A DNA stretch of 64,000 bases from Chaetomium olivaceum (taxonomy: Eukaryota; Ascomycota; Sordariomycetes; Sordariales; Chaetomiaceae): contig JAYWVB010000001.1 in assembly GCA_039881045.1 (NCBI GenBank), positions 620,001 through 684,000 of the forward strand, given 5' to 3'. Positions within the stretch are counted from its first letter, which is position 1. The number at the start of each line of letters is the position of its first letter. The notes below the pieces were generated by a model. That model made no database searches. It was not told the origin of the DNA and saw only the letters and a program-made list of their open reading frames with translations. Shown here piece by piece: positions 47,001 through 58,535 of this stretch. Made by a program: the position numbers and the translations under genes.

Positions 47001-48425
47001 GAGAAGACGGGGAGTTCCTCTCCACTGCGGCCCTCAGTGGGTTACGAAGCATGAGGCGCGGTGGCACCGGGCCCGCTGTTGGATCTTGTGCCATGCAGGC
47101 GCGCTGCATCATCTCCGCTCCGTGCCCCTGGTCCGATGTCAAGGCGGGGAGCTCGGCAGGGCGGGCGAAGCACAGAGGGTGGTGGGATCCCCCATCACAG
47201 AGCAAGACGGCGTCGACGAGCATGCCGGCCGCCGTCTCTCGGTTTTCCTAAGAGCGCGATGTCCCACGATACAGCACACAGCTCGCCAGTCTACATACAT
47301 AGTAGGTAGCTAAATCGGCCCCTTCTTATCCACATCGGTAGATATCCCTGACACCTACCCACCACCTACTTCAAGTTACTAATTTTCATGTCAGATAGGT
47401 CGGCTCGGTAGGGCGCTGTTATGGCTTTCGCTGGCACCGACCAGCGACACATCCCAGCAACTGGGCGATGGAGGTTGTGCTCCACTTGCAGCTCAGCTGG
47501 TAAACTCCCGCCCCCAGCCCTCGCAATTCGTGCGTACCTGGAAGTACCTGAGGTTGCTTCGGTTCCTCCCCTTTCTCGCCCCCCTGTGCTTGGCACCTGA
47601 CGACCCTTGTCGAGGATCGTTCGCCCACTGTGCTCTCTGGCGAGACCACACCACAAACACCCTTGCCCTGGCGACACGCCGCGCCCGCGGCACCGTGCTG
47701 TGTCGGTAATGGATCGCGCTGCACCGCACCGGGCAGAAAGTTGTGCAGGAAGCCGGGTGCAGATGAAGGTGCCCCCCCATCCTCCCCCCTGTCCTGCACA
47801 ACAGCCCTCTCCACACCACCCACCCGCTGTTTCTCCCCTGTCCTCGTCCTCTCCTGCCGTGACTTGAGACCTCACCAACGCAGAAAGAGACGGGAAAGAC
47901 CTTGTCAGCTCTTGCCTGCATCTCGCCCTCTGCCGCCCTCACCACACACACCCACCCCACCATCCGTCACACTCTGGCACTGGCAAACCACACTCTCTCT
48001 TTTTCGCCGCCCCCCGCCCTCCTCGCCAGGGCCCGTCGTTCTCTCTTAAACTGGTTAAACTCCCGGCAGGTGGCCCATCCCATCTCTTCTTGGCTTGGAT
48101 CTCCTGATGCGGACCCACACTTTCTTTTGAGTTGCCATCTACCATAACATCTCCCGTTCGCGTCTTGACATCGGCGGCTGCCGTCTCCTCATCCCGCCGA
48201 ACCCTCAGTCACTCCTTTGGCGCACGCCAACGACGCGAGGTATCCGCCTTCCAAGGGCTTGGTGGGGAAGAACACTGTCACGTCTCGTCTCCCGCGTCTC
48301 TTATCACCGCCACCCAAGAGAACCACGGTTCTGTCTGTTCTAGCAGCACCCTTTACATCTTCGCGACCAGGCCGCCAACGGAGTCCCCTTGCGACGGGGC
48401 GGCTCCAACACCAACCACAGCCACA
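41077..48425. other. 7.3-kb gene-poor region upstream of homeobox gene
   Basis: The largest stretch without a recognisable gene. Its right end (about 47.9-48.4 kb) is pyrimidine-rich, consistent with the promoter and 5' leader of the homeodomain gene. It contains a poly-C/CCT tract at 41849-41877, a G8...C5...G7 cluster at 45236-45272 next to a TATA-like motif, and a leftward open frame of 361 codons at 44139-45224 (first ATG 45089) with no recognisable domain. Other frames overlap on both strands. Long upstream regions are common for fungal developmental transcription factors. Confidence 0.5.
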
Positions 48426-50599
48426 ATGGACATGGACTACATGGACCCTTTCCGCCGTCGCTATGCCGGCCTGACCATGCAGCCTTTCACTGGCCACCAA
48501 CAGGCGCATCCACAGGGTGCGCAGTATCCGTACTGGAACCCGTTAATGGCGTATTACCAACAGCAGCATCGGGCAGCAGCGTTGATGGGCCAGGGTAACA
48601 TGCATCTTTCAAAGCCCGCAGAACCAAAACCAAGGCTGGCGAAGGACGAGGTGGAGTTGTTGGAACGCGAGTTCGCCAAGAACCAGAAGCCGAGCAGCAG
48701 CACCAAGCGGGAACTAGCTGAGCAGATGGGTGTCGAGGTGCCGAGGATAAATGTATGTCGCGCGAAGGACATTGGCCGAACCGGGCGTTGTTTGCTAACG
48801 CGTCGTGGCAGAACTGGTTCCAGAACCGCCGAGCCAAGGAGAAGCAGATCAAGAAGACGGCCGAATTTGAGGCACAGCAAGCGAGGGAACGAGCGGCTTC
48901 CGATGCCGAGTCCACCGAAGATCAGGATCAGGAACTGACCGGCGAGTTCTACCGCAACAGCAACCAGGGCCAATCCGGAGCCTTGTCCACCGCCACATTC
49001 GGACGAGACGACGACTCGGTCCACAACGATTATGTCCAGCTCAAGACCGAACCTCTCGATCCGATTGCTCTGGCTTCTGTACCTACCGCCCCGACTCGCG
49101 AAAGTCCGGTCAGTTCCGACAGCGATGACTTTGTCCACATCAAATATGAATCATACGAGTCTCCATATGAATCCTCTGCCCGTCATCCCCAGGGAATGGC
49201 GAACCTGACAACCCAGGCTGCCGTGGCCGCAACATTCGACGAGACACAAGGACAGCATGGATTCCAACCAACCACAGCTACCTTCCCCTTTCGGCTTACA
49301 GACACAACCGCCGTTGATGAACTATCTCGTCCCGATTTCGATACACTAGGCCCTCAAAACGGTATGACAATCGACGACGCAGGCGCATTCAGTCCGTTTA
49401 GCGAACAGGATTTCTTTGCGACTCCCTCGGTATCCCAGTTTCCCTCCGAAATGATACCTTCAAATGCGCCCATCAATGCAGACAACCCCCTCCTGAGGCA
49501 TCATGTATCAGTGGAGAGTCTTGCGCAGTCTGACGTCGTGTCGCCGGCCTCGATGTCGGCTTCGTCGCCGTCAATGGTATCGGACCTGCGATTTAAGTCT
49601 CCACCCCCTCCCGCTGATATCGCGGGCCGCAGGAAGAGCAGGCGGCCAGCTCCGCTCGGCCTGTCGTCGCTCAGGGGTGGACCAGGGCCCAAGACAGGTA
49701 TTGATATGCCAAGGCGAGCGGACACGGTGAGCCCCATGAGACGAGTTTCTTCGGCAACAGGTAGCCTCCGCGGCCGTGTCCAGAAAGCCTTCATGGGACC
49801 CGGCGGCCCTCGGTCGCCCTTCCCCATGGATCGCAACAGGGAGGCGCTTCTTCAAAGTCTTCCAGAGACGCAGACACCAGCCATGCCATCGATGAATAAT
49901 ACCATGTCTCCGATGAGTCCCGATAGGATTCTTAGCTCAAGGATGGGGGGCGACTGCGCCGTGGGCCCTCAAGCTTCAGATGACGAACAAGGCTACCCGT
50001 TTGGCTCTTTGGGGGCGCTGGGTGGGATCCCCCTTTACAACAACAATAACAACAACACCGAGCAGACCATTAACTCACCCCCGGGAACACCAGGGTTGCA
50101 CATGGGTTTCCATGAAGGTTACTTTCCGGCTCCGATCGAACCTTCGTGGAACTATGTGCCGCAGGATGAACCGTTGCCAACACCAAGTCTTTGTAGCCAC
50201 GGCGGATCCGAACTAGAGTTCTCGATGGCGCCCCAACTTCCGGGCTATGTGGCAAGCCAACCAGTGACGCCCTCCTTCCCGCCCACAATGGGTCCCGCGT
50301 ATGCTGGTTTCTTTGGCACGAGCGTGGGGCAGGCTGAGTATCACTTCCCGGAGTCGTACCCAACCGAGACCTCGGCCCGGTCATCGCCCATCGTGCCGCC
50401 GAGGTCGAAACAATTCCAGTTTGCCCAGAACGTCACTCCCCAGGACTTCAACACGGACAATCATAAACTTGCCTCACAACCAAAGGCCCTCTTAAGAACC
50501 CCCAACCCTCCTCGTCCTTGCGGCTCTCCCCAACCATGGGCGGCTGCAGTGTACCAACAGCATTCCGATTTTGCGCTTTTCTTTCTGCATCTACCCTAG
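48426..50599 (+). CDS. Homeodomain transcription factor
   Basis: Exons 48426-48752 and 48812-50599 with a 59-nt intron; 704 residues, no correction needed. The ATG at 48426 gives MDMDYMDPFRRRYAGL. The homeodomain lies at ~66-125: PRLAKDEVELLEREFAKN, STKRELAEQMGVEVPRIN, then the recognition helix NWFQNRRAKEKQIKK with the invariant W-F-x-N-x-R. The intron falls just before NWFQ. The C-terminal ~580 residues are disordered, rich in Ser/Pro/Asp/Asn, with basic patches (AGRRKSRRPAPLG) and an Asn run. It is a typical (non-TALE) fungal homeobox protein; several such factors control conidiation and hyphal growth in Magnaporthe and Podospora, but I cannot say which one this is. The last ~30 residues are less certain. 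Confidence 0.9.
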
Positions 50600-51550
50600 G
50601 CGTCCTAGGATTGCCGAATGCGCACCAATTTTGTTTGAATTTGTGCCCTTGGTCTGAAACGCTAGGAAATCGCTCGTTTCTTTTTTTTATTTTGATCGGT
50701 TATCTCGCTAAGATCTGTGACTTTGGAGGCATATTTTTCAGGGCTTGTACACGTGGCTACGGTTTCACGAAAAGGCGCATCAGCAGCACATCACTGACAA
50801 ACGCAAGACGAATACCACTTTCCTTTGATTGTAACGATAAACGGGCACAGAGAGTACGGGTTTGAGGGATTCCTTTTACAGATGGGGAGGGGGAAGGTTC
50901 CCGCCTCCGTTTCGGATACACACCCATCTGTAAGGGACAGGGAACTGCCAGGCAAGAGAACAGCGAGGAGCACCCTTGCAATGCATCGAACCATACCTCG
51001 CCTTTTGTTTCCCTCTCCTTTTCTAGCCCACTCTTATCCGGCGTCAGTGGTATGGTTTAATGGGCGTCATCGCGGCGGACAAGGCAGGGAAACCAAGATG
51101 GGACTCTCAGGCTGCGGGATGGAGAGGGGTGGGAAATGATTGACGGTAATCTGGTACCAAGCCAGTTTGAGTTTATTACACTTTGGCTTGGGCTGCTGGT
51201 TGGGCTTGGGGGATTGGGTATCCGGACCCAGCCAGAGGAAGGCAAGGGAGAAACAAGATCCGAGGACAGTGTTATATAGTATACATGATACCGAGTGCGA
51301 AGGTGGCTTGGAGCCTCTCTGTTTTGGGGCCGGCCGCCTATCTGTCACTACCTACGTTATCCAAGTCAACGTACCATTTCCATACAATTGCCCAGTGATT
51401 ATTGTCACAATCTGTGGCTTGACCTTGCTCTGCCTCGGTTTTCTGCCCGCTTAGAAGGCACGGTACGGGGCGGTGGATTAGTTGAGCGGGCGCGTGTTGT
51501 TGAATTCCCGACAACCCGGGTGTATAAGACGGGATGATATAGTTAAGGGG

Positions 51551-51862
51551 CGTGCGTGCGTGCGTGCTTTCCATGGACTCGGGATCGGCGGTAGGGTTGC
51601 TTCAGCACCGGCTCGTCCCGCTGCGTGTCCACGTTTCATTCATCCCCCGTGGCGCCCCTTTCAATCAATTAATAAACCAACTCCGATTCCGATTCCATGG
51701 GTTCGGTTCGGTTCGGTTTGGTAGGCCATGGCGTGCTTGACGCCATCGGATCGGGGGGCTGGGCTGGGCTGGGCTGGGCTGCCCGCTGCCGCCGCCGGGT
51801 AAAAGGGAGTTGGTTCACTCAGTTGGGCGATTGATTGATTGATTGATTCATGGATGGATGGC
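51551..51862. repeat. Cluster of four short-unit tandem repeats
   Basis: GTGC units at 51551-51567, GGTTC units at 51700-51720, GGGCT units at 51756-51781, and GATT then GGAT units at 51829-51862. All four lie within about 310 bp of intergenic DNA. Confidence 0.85.
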
Positions 51863-52056
51863 TAATCATGGAAGGAGCTATCCGAATACTTATGTAAGTG
51901 TGCACTTTGCCGATGGCGCCAATTGACGCAGGGCTTAATTAAGCTTAAGCAGGAGCATTTGTCGATAAGTTCGCCCGAGCTTAATATAGTAGTTCTACCC
52001 CCCTCCATTTCAACTCCTCCCACTCGACCAATCAATGGTTGGGAGTCGGGAGGAGT

Positions 52057-52154
52057 GCGGCTCGTGTTCCGCCGTGGCTCGTGTTCCACGATGTAGTACC
52101 CCAAAAGGGCGCGGGTTCGATTCCCCACGAAGTAAAACTCGATTTAAGAGTTTT
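52057..52154 (+). other. B-box-like element with three hairpins, possible pol III remnant
   Basis: GGTTCGATTCC at 52114-52124 matches the tRNA B box. Upstream are two hairpins with the same eight-base loop CTCGTGTT: stem GCGG/CCGC at 52057-52072 and stem CGTGG/CCACG at 52073-52090. Downstream is a perfect hairpin AAAACTC/GAGTTTT (52134-52154) ending in TTTT, the pol III stop signal. It cannot be folded as a tRNA: no acceptor stem pairs with CCACGAA and the T-arm stem is only three pairs. It may be a decayed tRNA or SINE-like remnant. Confidence 0.3.
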
Positions 52155-53144
52155 CGTAGCCGATCGCCTTTCCTTGCCTATTCGTGAGGGAGGGCGGCCG
52201 GCGAGCTTTTTGGATTTCTGCTCTCGAATTGACAACTATAATTCCGTATATTATCATTTTTATAACTATCGTATAACAGGCAACTCGGTGAATACCACCG
52301 GGTTTGCAAAATACAGCAAAGTATCCCGTCTAAGTAAATCATGTTGTTTGTCAGTGTCCATTGCGTCGTGTGACGGAGAATGCGCCTGGTGCCCTGGGTT
52401 AGGGTTGGATGCGCATTCCTGGTCATATACTGCAGTGGTCTGTGCGCACACCACACTTATTCCACGACCCATCCCTGTGTTGTAATCCTTTCTCTCTTTT
52501 CCTTAGCTTTCGATTAACAGAATAGAGTGGTACTTGCAGTGCCTTTGAGCCTCGCGATTCCTATCGCTCATCTCTCACACGTCGCCTCGTAGATGGATTG
52601 ATGCGAGAAAATTGTCTGCTGTTTATTATGTATCATCCATATTCGGATGAGCCCGCCAAACTAGACCCCTCGCCGCCCATAGTATAATCAAGGGGAATAC
52701 CATATGGAGCAATCTAACCCAATGAACCAACATCTCAATTCCGATCCCTCAGTAGTGGATAGAAAACACGAGATGGTAAGTCGATATGAAGTAGTAAACA
52801 CGTATATCGTCATTATACACCTCAGACATACATAGCTCTAAACACGACCAGTCAAACATTAACTAGGAACCACATGTGGTCGGGCCGTACCTGACGGGAA
52901 GAGAGAAAGAGCGAAAGGGAGGGAAGCAGAGAGAGAGATGAAACGAGGAACCGCATGTTAAGTGATAGTAGTGCGGTGCGGCACCAAGCCGAGACCAGAG
53001 AAAGAGAAACCACCGGAACACCCAAGCCACCGCGCCGACCGACAACTTGATCCCGCCCCTTCCCCATCAAGTGAAGCCTAACCTAACATGACCTGACCCG
53101 ACCTGACCCGAACCCAACCTGAAGTAGCCTAGTATTTACATAGC

Positions 53145-56100
53145 TCAGAAACTATCACCTACAAAAGTAGCCCGCATGGACGACGTGAGCGTGCTCGGCG
53201 TGTTCTGCATCGACCCGCTAGCATCGCTGTTCGGCGTAGAGGGCTCGACGACGCGATTCCTAATCGTCATGATCCACTCGTGCTGCAGTAAGTCGACGGC
53301 CGTATCGCGTTTCTTGGCGTCCGGGTTGAAGCAGCGCTTGAGGAAGTCAATGCCCTGCGGGCTGAGCTGGTCAGGCGAGGGCAGTTGTGGGGGGTTGCCC
53401 TGCGCGATGTTGTACATGATGGCCCACTCATTGTCAAGGTTGGCCCAGGGCCGCCGGCCCGTTGCCATCTCAAGGATGACGCAGCCCAGCGACCAGATGT
53501 CGACGGCGCCGTAGTGACCGTTGTTGTCGCCCTTGATGACCTCTGGGGACATGTACATGGGCGTGCCCGTCATTGACTTGTTGGCCTTGGTGCTAGTGAT
53601 GTCTTGCACCAGTGTGCGACCCTGTCGGGCGATGAGCTTCGCCGCGCCGAAGTCGACGTACTTTATGATGCCGTTGTGGTCGAGGAGGATGTCTAGAAAC
53701 CCGTGTCAGTATGCCGGTTCATCTCTTCAACCCGGAACAATAAACATGCAAGACTTACTCTCTGGTTTGATGTCGCGGTGCGCAAGGGGTATCTCGTGCA
53801 GGTAGGCCAGGCCTTCGAGCAGCTGCAGCGCATAAACCATGATAACCTGCTCATCCTCGATGCGGCCGTGCTCCAACAAGTTGGCGAGCGAGCCGCCGGA
53901 ACAGAACTCCATAAACATGTAGACGCGGTCTCGATGGACTTCAATGCCATAGTATGACACGACGTTCGGATGGTCAACCGTTTCCAAGACGCGCATCTCT
54001 TCCCTAATTTGACCCGCGATCGACGGAATTAGCTTGGGGTCCTGTAGGCGGATCTCCTTCACGGCCATCAGCTGGCCCGTGTCAAGGTTCATGGCGGCGT
54101 AGACGGTGCCAAATGTGCCACCGCCGACAAACTGGCCTTGCTGCCACCTCATAGTGAAGTTGGTAGCCGTAGACGAGAGCCAAGCGAGCGAACGATCGAC
54201 CTCGTTGGAGATTTCTAACACGCGGCCCATAGCCGACCGCTCTGAGAGAATCTGCCTCCTGATGTCGTCGATCTTGGCTAGCTCCTCGAGACGGTGTTCC
54301 TCGACGTACTTGGCAGCGGTCGCGTCGTCTGCGCCCTGCCCCTTGTTGAGCCGTTTCAGTTGGTTCATAAGGGCCTCCGTCCGCGCCTTCTCGGCCTGTG
54401 CGGCAAGACTGGACCTGGCGCCCATGATGTCGAAGTGCGAAATCAAGAGAGCCATGCACCCGGCCACCTTCGCCCGCAGTTTGGCGTACTCATCGTCACC
54501 GAGGGTCAGGATATGTTTGCCCCTGGTCATACCCATGGCAAATTCCAGGGCTTGCACAGTCCAGCGGAACGTCTTGCGGTCCGAAGAGATGCAGTCATCG
54601 CAGATGAAGCTCACCCAGTCGAGCGCAAGTTTGGTGAGTTTCATGTTGTTCATCGTCCGCCTGTTGTTGTCCATGGAGAGCAGCGAACGCTGTCCGAATT
54701 CAGTGGCGAAGATGAAGCATGTCTGGATCAGTTCCTGGCAGTTGAGGCCCCGCGTCTGGCGGCGGATGGTCTCGACACTGTCCATGAATGCGTTTGATAG
54801 TTTAAAGGCAACCTTTCGAATCTCCATGAGCCGGACGTTCACTTTTTGGAGACTCGACCTCTGCTCGACGACGAGATCGATGTGCATGTCTATGCTGTCG
54901 AGGAACGCTTTCCTCGCGTTCATCAGCGGTGCCTGGGAGCCGCCGGCAATGAGCCTCATGTGTCCGAGTTTTATGTCTAGCGGTTCGTCTCGCACCGATA
55001 GGTGGAGCTTTGGTCCAAACCAGTTAGGTGGTGCTTCGGCCCTTATGATGAGCAGGTAGGGATCAGAGGGGTCCTCGGTGGGTGTTTCGTAGGAGAAAGT
55101 GCTCATCAGATGTTGGATGTCGGCACTGCGGCCGTGTAGGCTAGGCGAGGCAATGATGATGACGTTCTCATGCTCGGAGCTCCCAGTCACGACCTGGAAA
55201 TGGCCGGATTCTATGAGGCGGTCGAAAAGCTCCTGGACCTTATCAGGGCTGAAGGCAATAGTGAAGTCGCAGGCGTTTTCGTAGTTGTCGCTGAGCATCC
55301 TCGAGAATCTCTGCAGCATACGTTGCCGCACGCGGACGGAATCCAGGATCTGCTTGTAGCGTTTGGTCATCTCCGACACGCCCTCCTTGGGCCTCCTCTG
55401 GAGCTCCCTTTCGAAGGTCTGGTTCAATCGGCCGAGCGCCTTGTAGGTGAGGGAGCTGAACTGCTCAGCAACTTCGACATCACCGTGCGTTAGGTGACTT
55501 CCAATTTCGTTACCAAACCCCCACTCCTGAAATAGCAACTCCGCTTCTTTGAACGTATTCTTGTTGCCACTCAGCTTCCAGTTCAACATCTTGAAGTAGT
55601 ACTTGAGAGCATCCAGAATGACGCGATCAAAGTCCTCGTCGATGCACGGGGGTAGGTCCCATCCGGGTTCCGGCTGAGAGATGGCCATGTACTCAGATTT
55701 GATTTTGATGGCTAGTTTTAGCAGGACTTGGAATTGAGAAATCATCTGGTCCTGCATCATGGGATTTTGCTGTGCCGACTCCTTCATCCTCTTGGCGTAG
55801 GCTAGTCGCACCTTGATGATCTCCTCGATGAGGCGGGATGGGAAGCTGATCAACGTGAGCAGCTCTTCGATGTAGGGCGGCAGGTGGCGTTTTCGGAACG
55901 CTTCAGCGTTCTGGATCAGGGTGTCCTTGGCTTTGGTTATGACCATGGAGATGCTGTCTAGCATGCTCTTCTTGCTGAGGTGCTTGTCACCGCCGTCATC
56001 GGCATGTAGTGACTTCAAGCCCTCCTCCTTCATCAGCCCGTCGAGAAAGGAGGTTTCATCGTTGAGACGACCTGAGTTTTCCCGGGATCGCTGAAAATCC

Positions 56101-57281
56101 AGGTCGTCGTTGCCCACCCATTTCTTTAGGATAGACAGTTCGATACTGATCATTTCGTTGACGTTATGCCATGAGATGACGGCATCGCAAGTTTCCTGGT
56201 ACGCCATGTAGGTTGCGGGTTTGAGGGCCGCGACTAACCCGGTGTCAGAGGGGTAAAGGGCTTCGATCTTCTCGATTTTCCCGATGGCGTCCCGAACCTG
56301 CTCGACAGGGGGCTTTCCGGCCTCGCTCTCGCCGGCAATGGAGAAGTTGATGACATCGTTCACCGAACGGTCAAGCGAGGCGCGGGCCTCTTCAAGCATC
56401 CGCCGCTGAACCGGCAAGTGCCTTCCACAGACCCGGGCACGAATCCCCAACCAGAGCTCGGCCTTGTGTGCGCTTTTGCCGAAAGCCTCGTCAGCGGACC
56501 CAATGAGACGCTTCTTCTCCTGTCGAACAACATCGCCCGTGAGGACCGACTCTAGCATCCCGTGCCATTCTAGTCTCTCGCGACTGCCGGAATCCTGCAA
56601 ATCCTCCTCGGTGATCTGGTTCTCCTCATTATTGACGAACATGATGTGTGCGTCGTCATAGCTATCGAACGGGCCCTCGGAAGAGGGGGTCTCGCCTTCA
56701 GAGTCCGAGTCGTACTGCTGCTCGACTGAGCCATATGCGTCGAAGTAATCGTTGTTGTGGTCTTGCTGGCGCAGTCTCCGCACGTATTCTCGTTCTTGGG
56801 CGCGGAACGTCGAGGTCCCCACCGGGCGCGGTCTCGAGCCGTCCTTGATGTGAAGCCCGCCATTGTTGCCGAAAGAGGCAGTGCCAGGCTGGTTGGGCCG
56901 CCGCTGCGTGTAGGGTTGGTAGGTATTAGAAGGGGTTCTGGCAGGCCCAGTGGGACGTTGCGGCCGGGGCGTCGTCCCGTTGGTGTACGAGGCAGTTTCG
57001 GCGGTACTACGCTGGCGGGTGCCCGCGCCATTCGATAAGGTACCGGACGGGTGCGGCTGCGCCTGCACCTCAACGTATCGGCCGTGTGTCCCGAGGTCAT
57101 CTTGCTGGTCGATCAAACGGGGGCTCAGATGGATGTCCCCGTTTCCCGGTGCCATCGCATGCTCCGAGTCCGACATTATTGTTGGCGGGCGTCCACTGTT
57201 CTTGGGCTTATCTGGCCGGGCATGTCCGTTGTCGTCGGGTGCTGAGAAGCGCACGGTGCGGGGGGAAGGTTCGCTCGCCAT
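53145..57281 (-). CDS. os-4: HOG-pathway MAPKKK (OS-4/Ssk2/Wis4 type)
   Basis: Exons 53759-57281 and 53145-53692 with a 66-nt intron; 1356 residues, the usual OS-4 length, with no correction needed. A disordered N-terminus (about 230 residues) leads into the long helical regulatory region seen in Ssk2-type kinases. The C-terminal kinase domain begins GGGTFGTVYAAM (~1053), with the ATP lysine in MAVKEI (~1075), HRDIKPEN split by the intron, DFGAAK, GTPMYMSPEV and DIWSLGCVILEMATGRRPW. It is activated by the response regulator Ssk1/RRG-1 and phosphorylates the MAPKK Pbs2/OS-5 in the osmostress cascade, which in filamentous fungi also mediates phenylpyrrole fungicide sensitivity. The short tail ends RATFVGDSF. 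It is divergent from sld3. Confidence 0.95.
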
Positions 57282-58535
57282 TCCTCGGCCGGGAGGCTAC
57301 CTATGTAGTGGTGAGGTATAGTCGTCGTCGAGGAATTTCAAGGCGGGGCTGCCGGCGCAAGCACAGATGATTATGGACGGGGCTCCTAAGGAGCCGGGAG
57401 ACCAATATTGATGATGGCCGGAGGTCAGTGCGACCCGTTGCGGTGGGTGTGCACGATGATGATCGGCCGAAACACTGCGAGCAAAATCACCCGCTGCTCT
57501 GGGAAACCGAGCTGCATTGATTGTTGGATCGATATAACTCGGCCATGGGCGTTGCTAAACAGGGCTGGGGACGGCAGTGACAATCGTATAATTGGACTCG
57601 AATTGATTCTCGTCTGATTTGGTTGTTTTGACTTGAGGGACCACCTCAGAACTGCCAGTCTGTCAATGTCCTGGAGAGAATGGTCACCCGCAGCACAGTG
57701 GCGAAGAAGGCTTGCCGGAGCTCCATGGTTGATGGGTACAGCAGAAATGCTTCCGATTGGCTAAGCGTGCTCTTATCGTTCTGTGTGAGTGGCTTTCTCC
57801 TCACAGCTTGAGCGGGGCCATGTGTCAGTTAAGTGTGGTATATGGTGTCATACTGTGCAAACCTGCAACATTTGGAGCGTATGGACCGTTTAAATCAATG
57901 ATACGAACGGTACACCAGCCTTGGCTTTGTGAGCGCCATGACAAGACGGGCATGCGGTTGTCAATTCCCCCAATTGAGCTCACGAAAGCATCGAGAAAAG
58001 TGTCGATCGTCTTTGTGGGACCGCTCATCAGCTGCAATACATCGAAGGTGGAATTTAATCGTGCCAATAAAATGTACGATTAGATGAAAATGACGAATCC
58101 TTTACTATGTACCTGAGTGGGATGATGAATCCCTTTTCATATGACTCTTTTCCTTAACAATAGTCCATCACAAAATGCTGATAATGGTGATTTCATGATG
58201 CAAAATACGCCACACATACTTTGTCCATACCTTGGCAGCTCGATTCATGTTGCATTATCGCCTGAGCTGTGGCAGTGCGTCGTGCCGGCAGAAATGTGCC
58301 ACATGCAGCAGTTGAGGATGGTCTGTGCGTGATCGCGTTAATGATTTCCGCGACGCGTGACGCCAAAGGCTTAGCTTCCATCGCGCACACGCGCTTGAAC
58401 ATTTAGGGATTATCTATGTTAAGGGACATGTCCACACTCTTATCCTTGGCGACCATATGCAACCCCAGAAACCATTGATTGACTTTCCAATTGTTTACAA
58501 TGTATCATTGATGGTCAGAGGTGTTTTTATTCAAT
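57282..58535. promoter_or_regulatory. Divergent promoter of MAPKKK gene and sld3
   Basis: A 1.25-kb shared upstream region. It is more AT-rich near the sld3 side (57.8-58.5 kb). Open frames are short (108 codons at most) and have no family features. Confidence 0.5.

Larger units (their letters stand above)
50600..53144. other. Intergenic between convergent genes, AT-richer with short repeats
   Basis: The 3' flanks of the homeobox gene and the MAPKKK gene. It holds a cluster of four short microsatellites (51551-51862), a B-box/hairpin element (52057-52154) and an AT-rich patch (about 52230-52280). Near 53082-53110 is a short ACCTGACCCG repeat. I see no protein-coding gene. Confidence 0.55.

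Noticed and set aside
52061..52135. Functional tRNA gene at the B box
   Set aside because: No acceptor stem, no cloverleaf and a weak T-arm stem; only the B box matches.
52230..52280. RIP-mutated transposon
   Set aside because: The patch is AT-rich but only about 50 bp long, with no coding remnant or terminal repeats.
52390..52412. TTAGGG-like sequence
   Set aside because: A single unit within unique DNA; no telomeric array.
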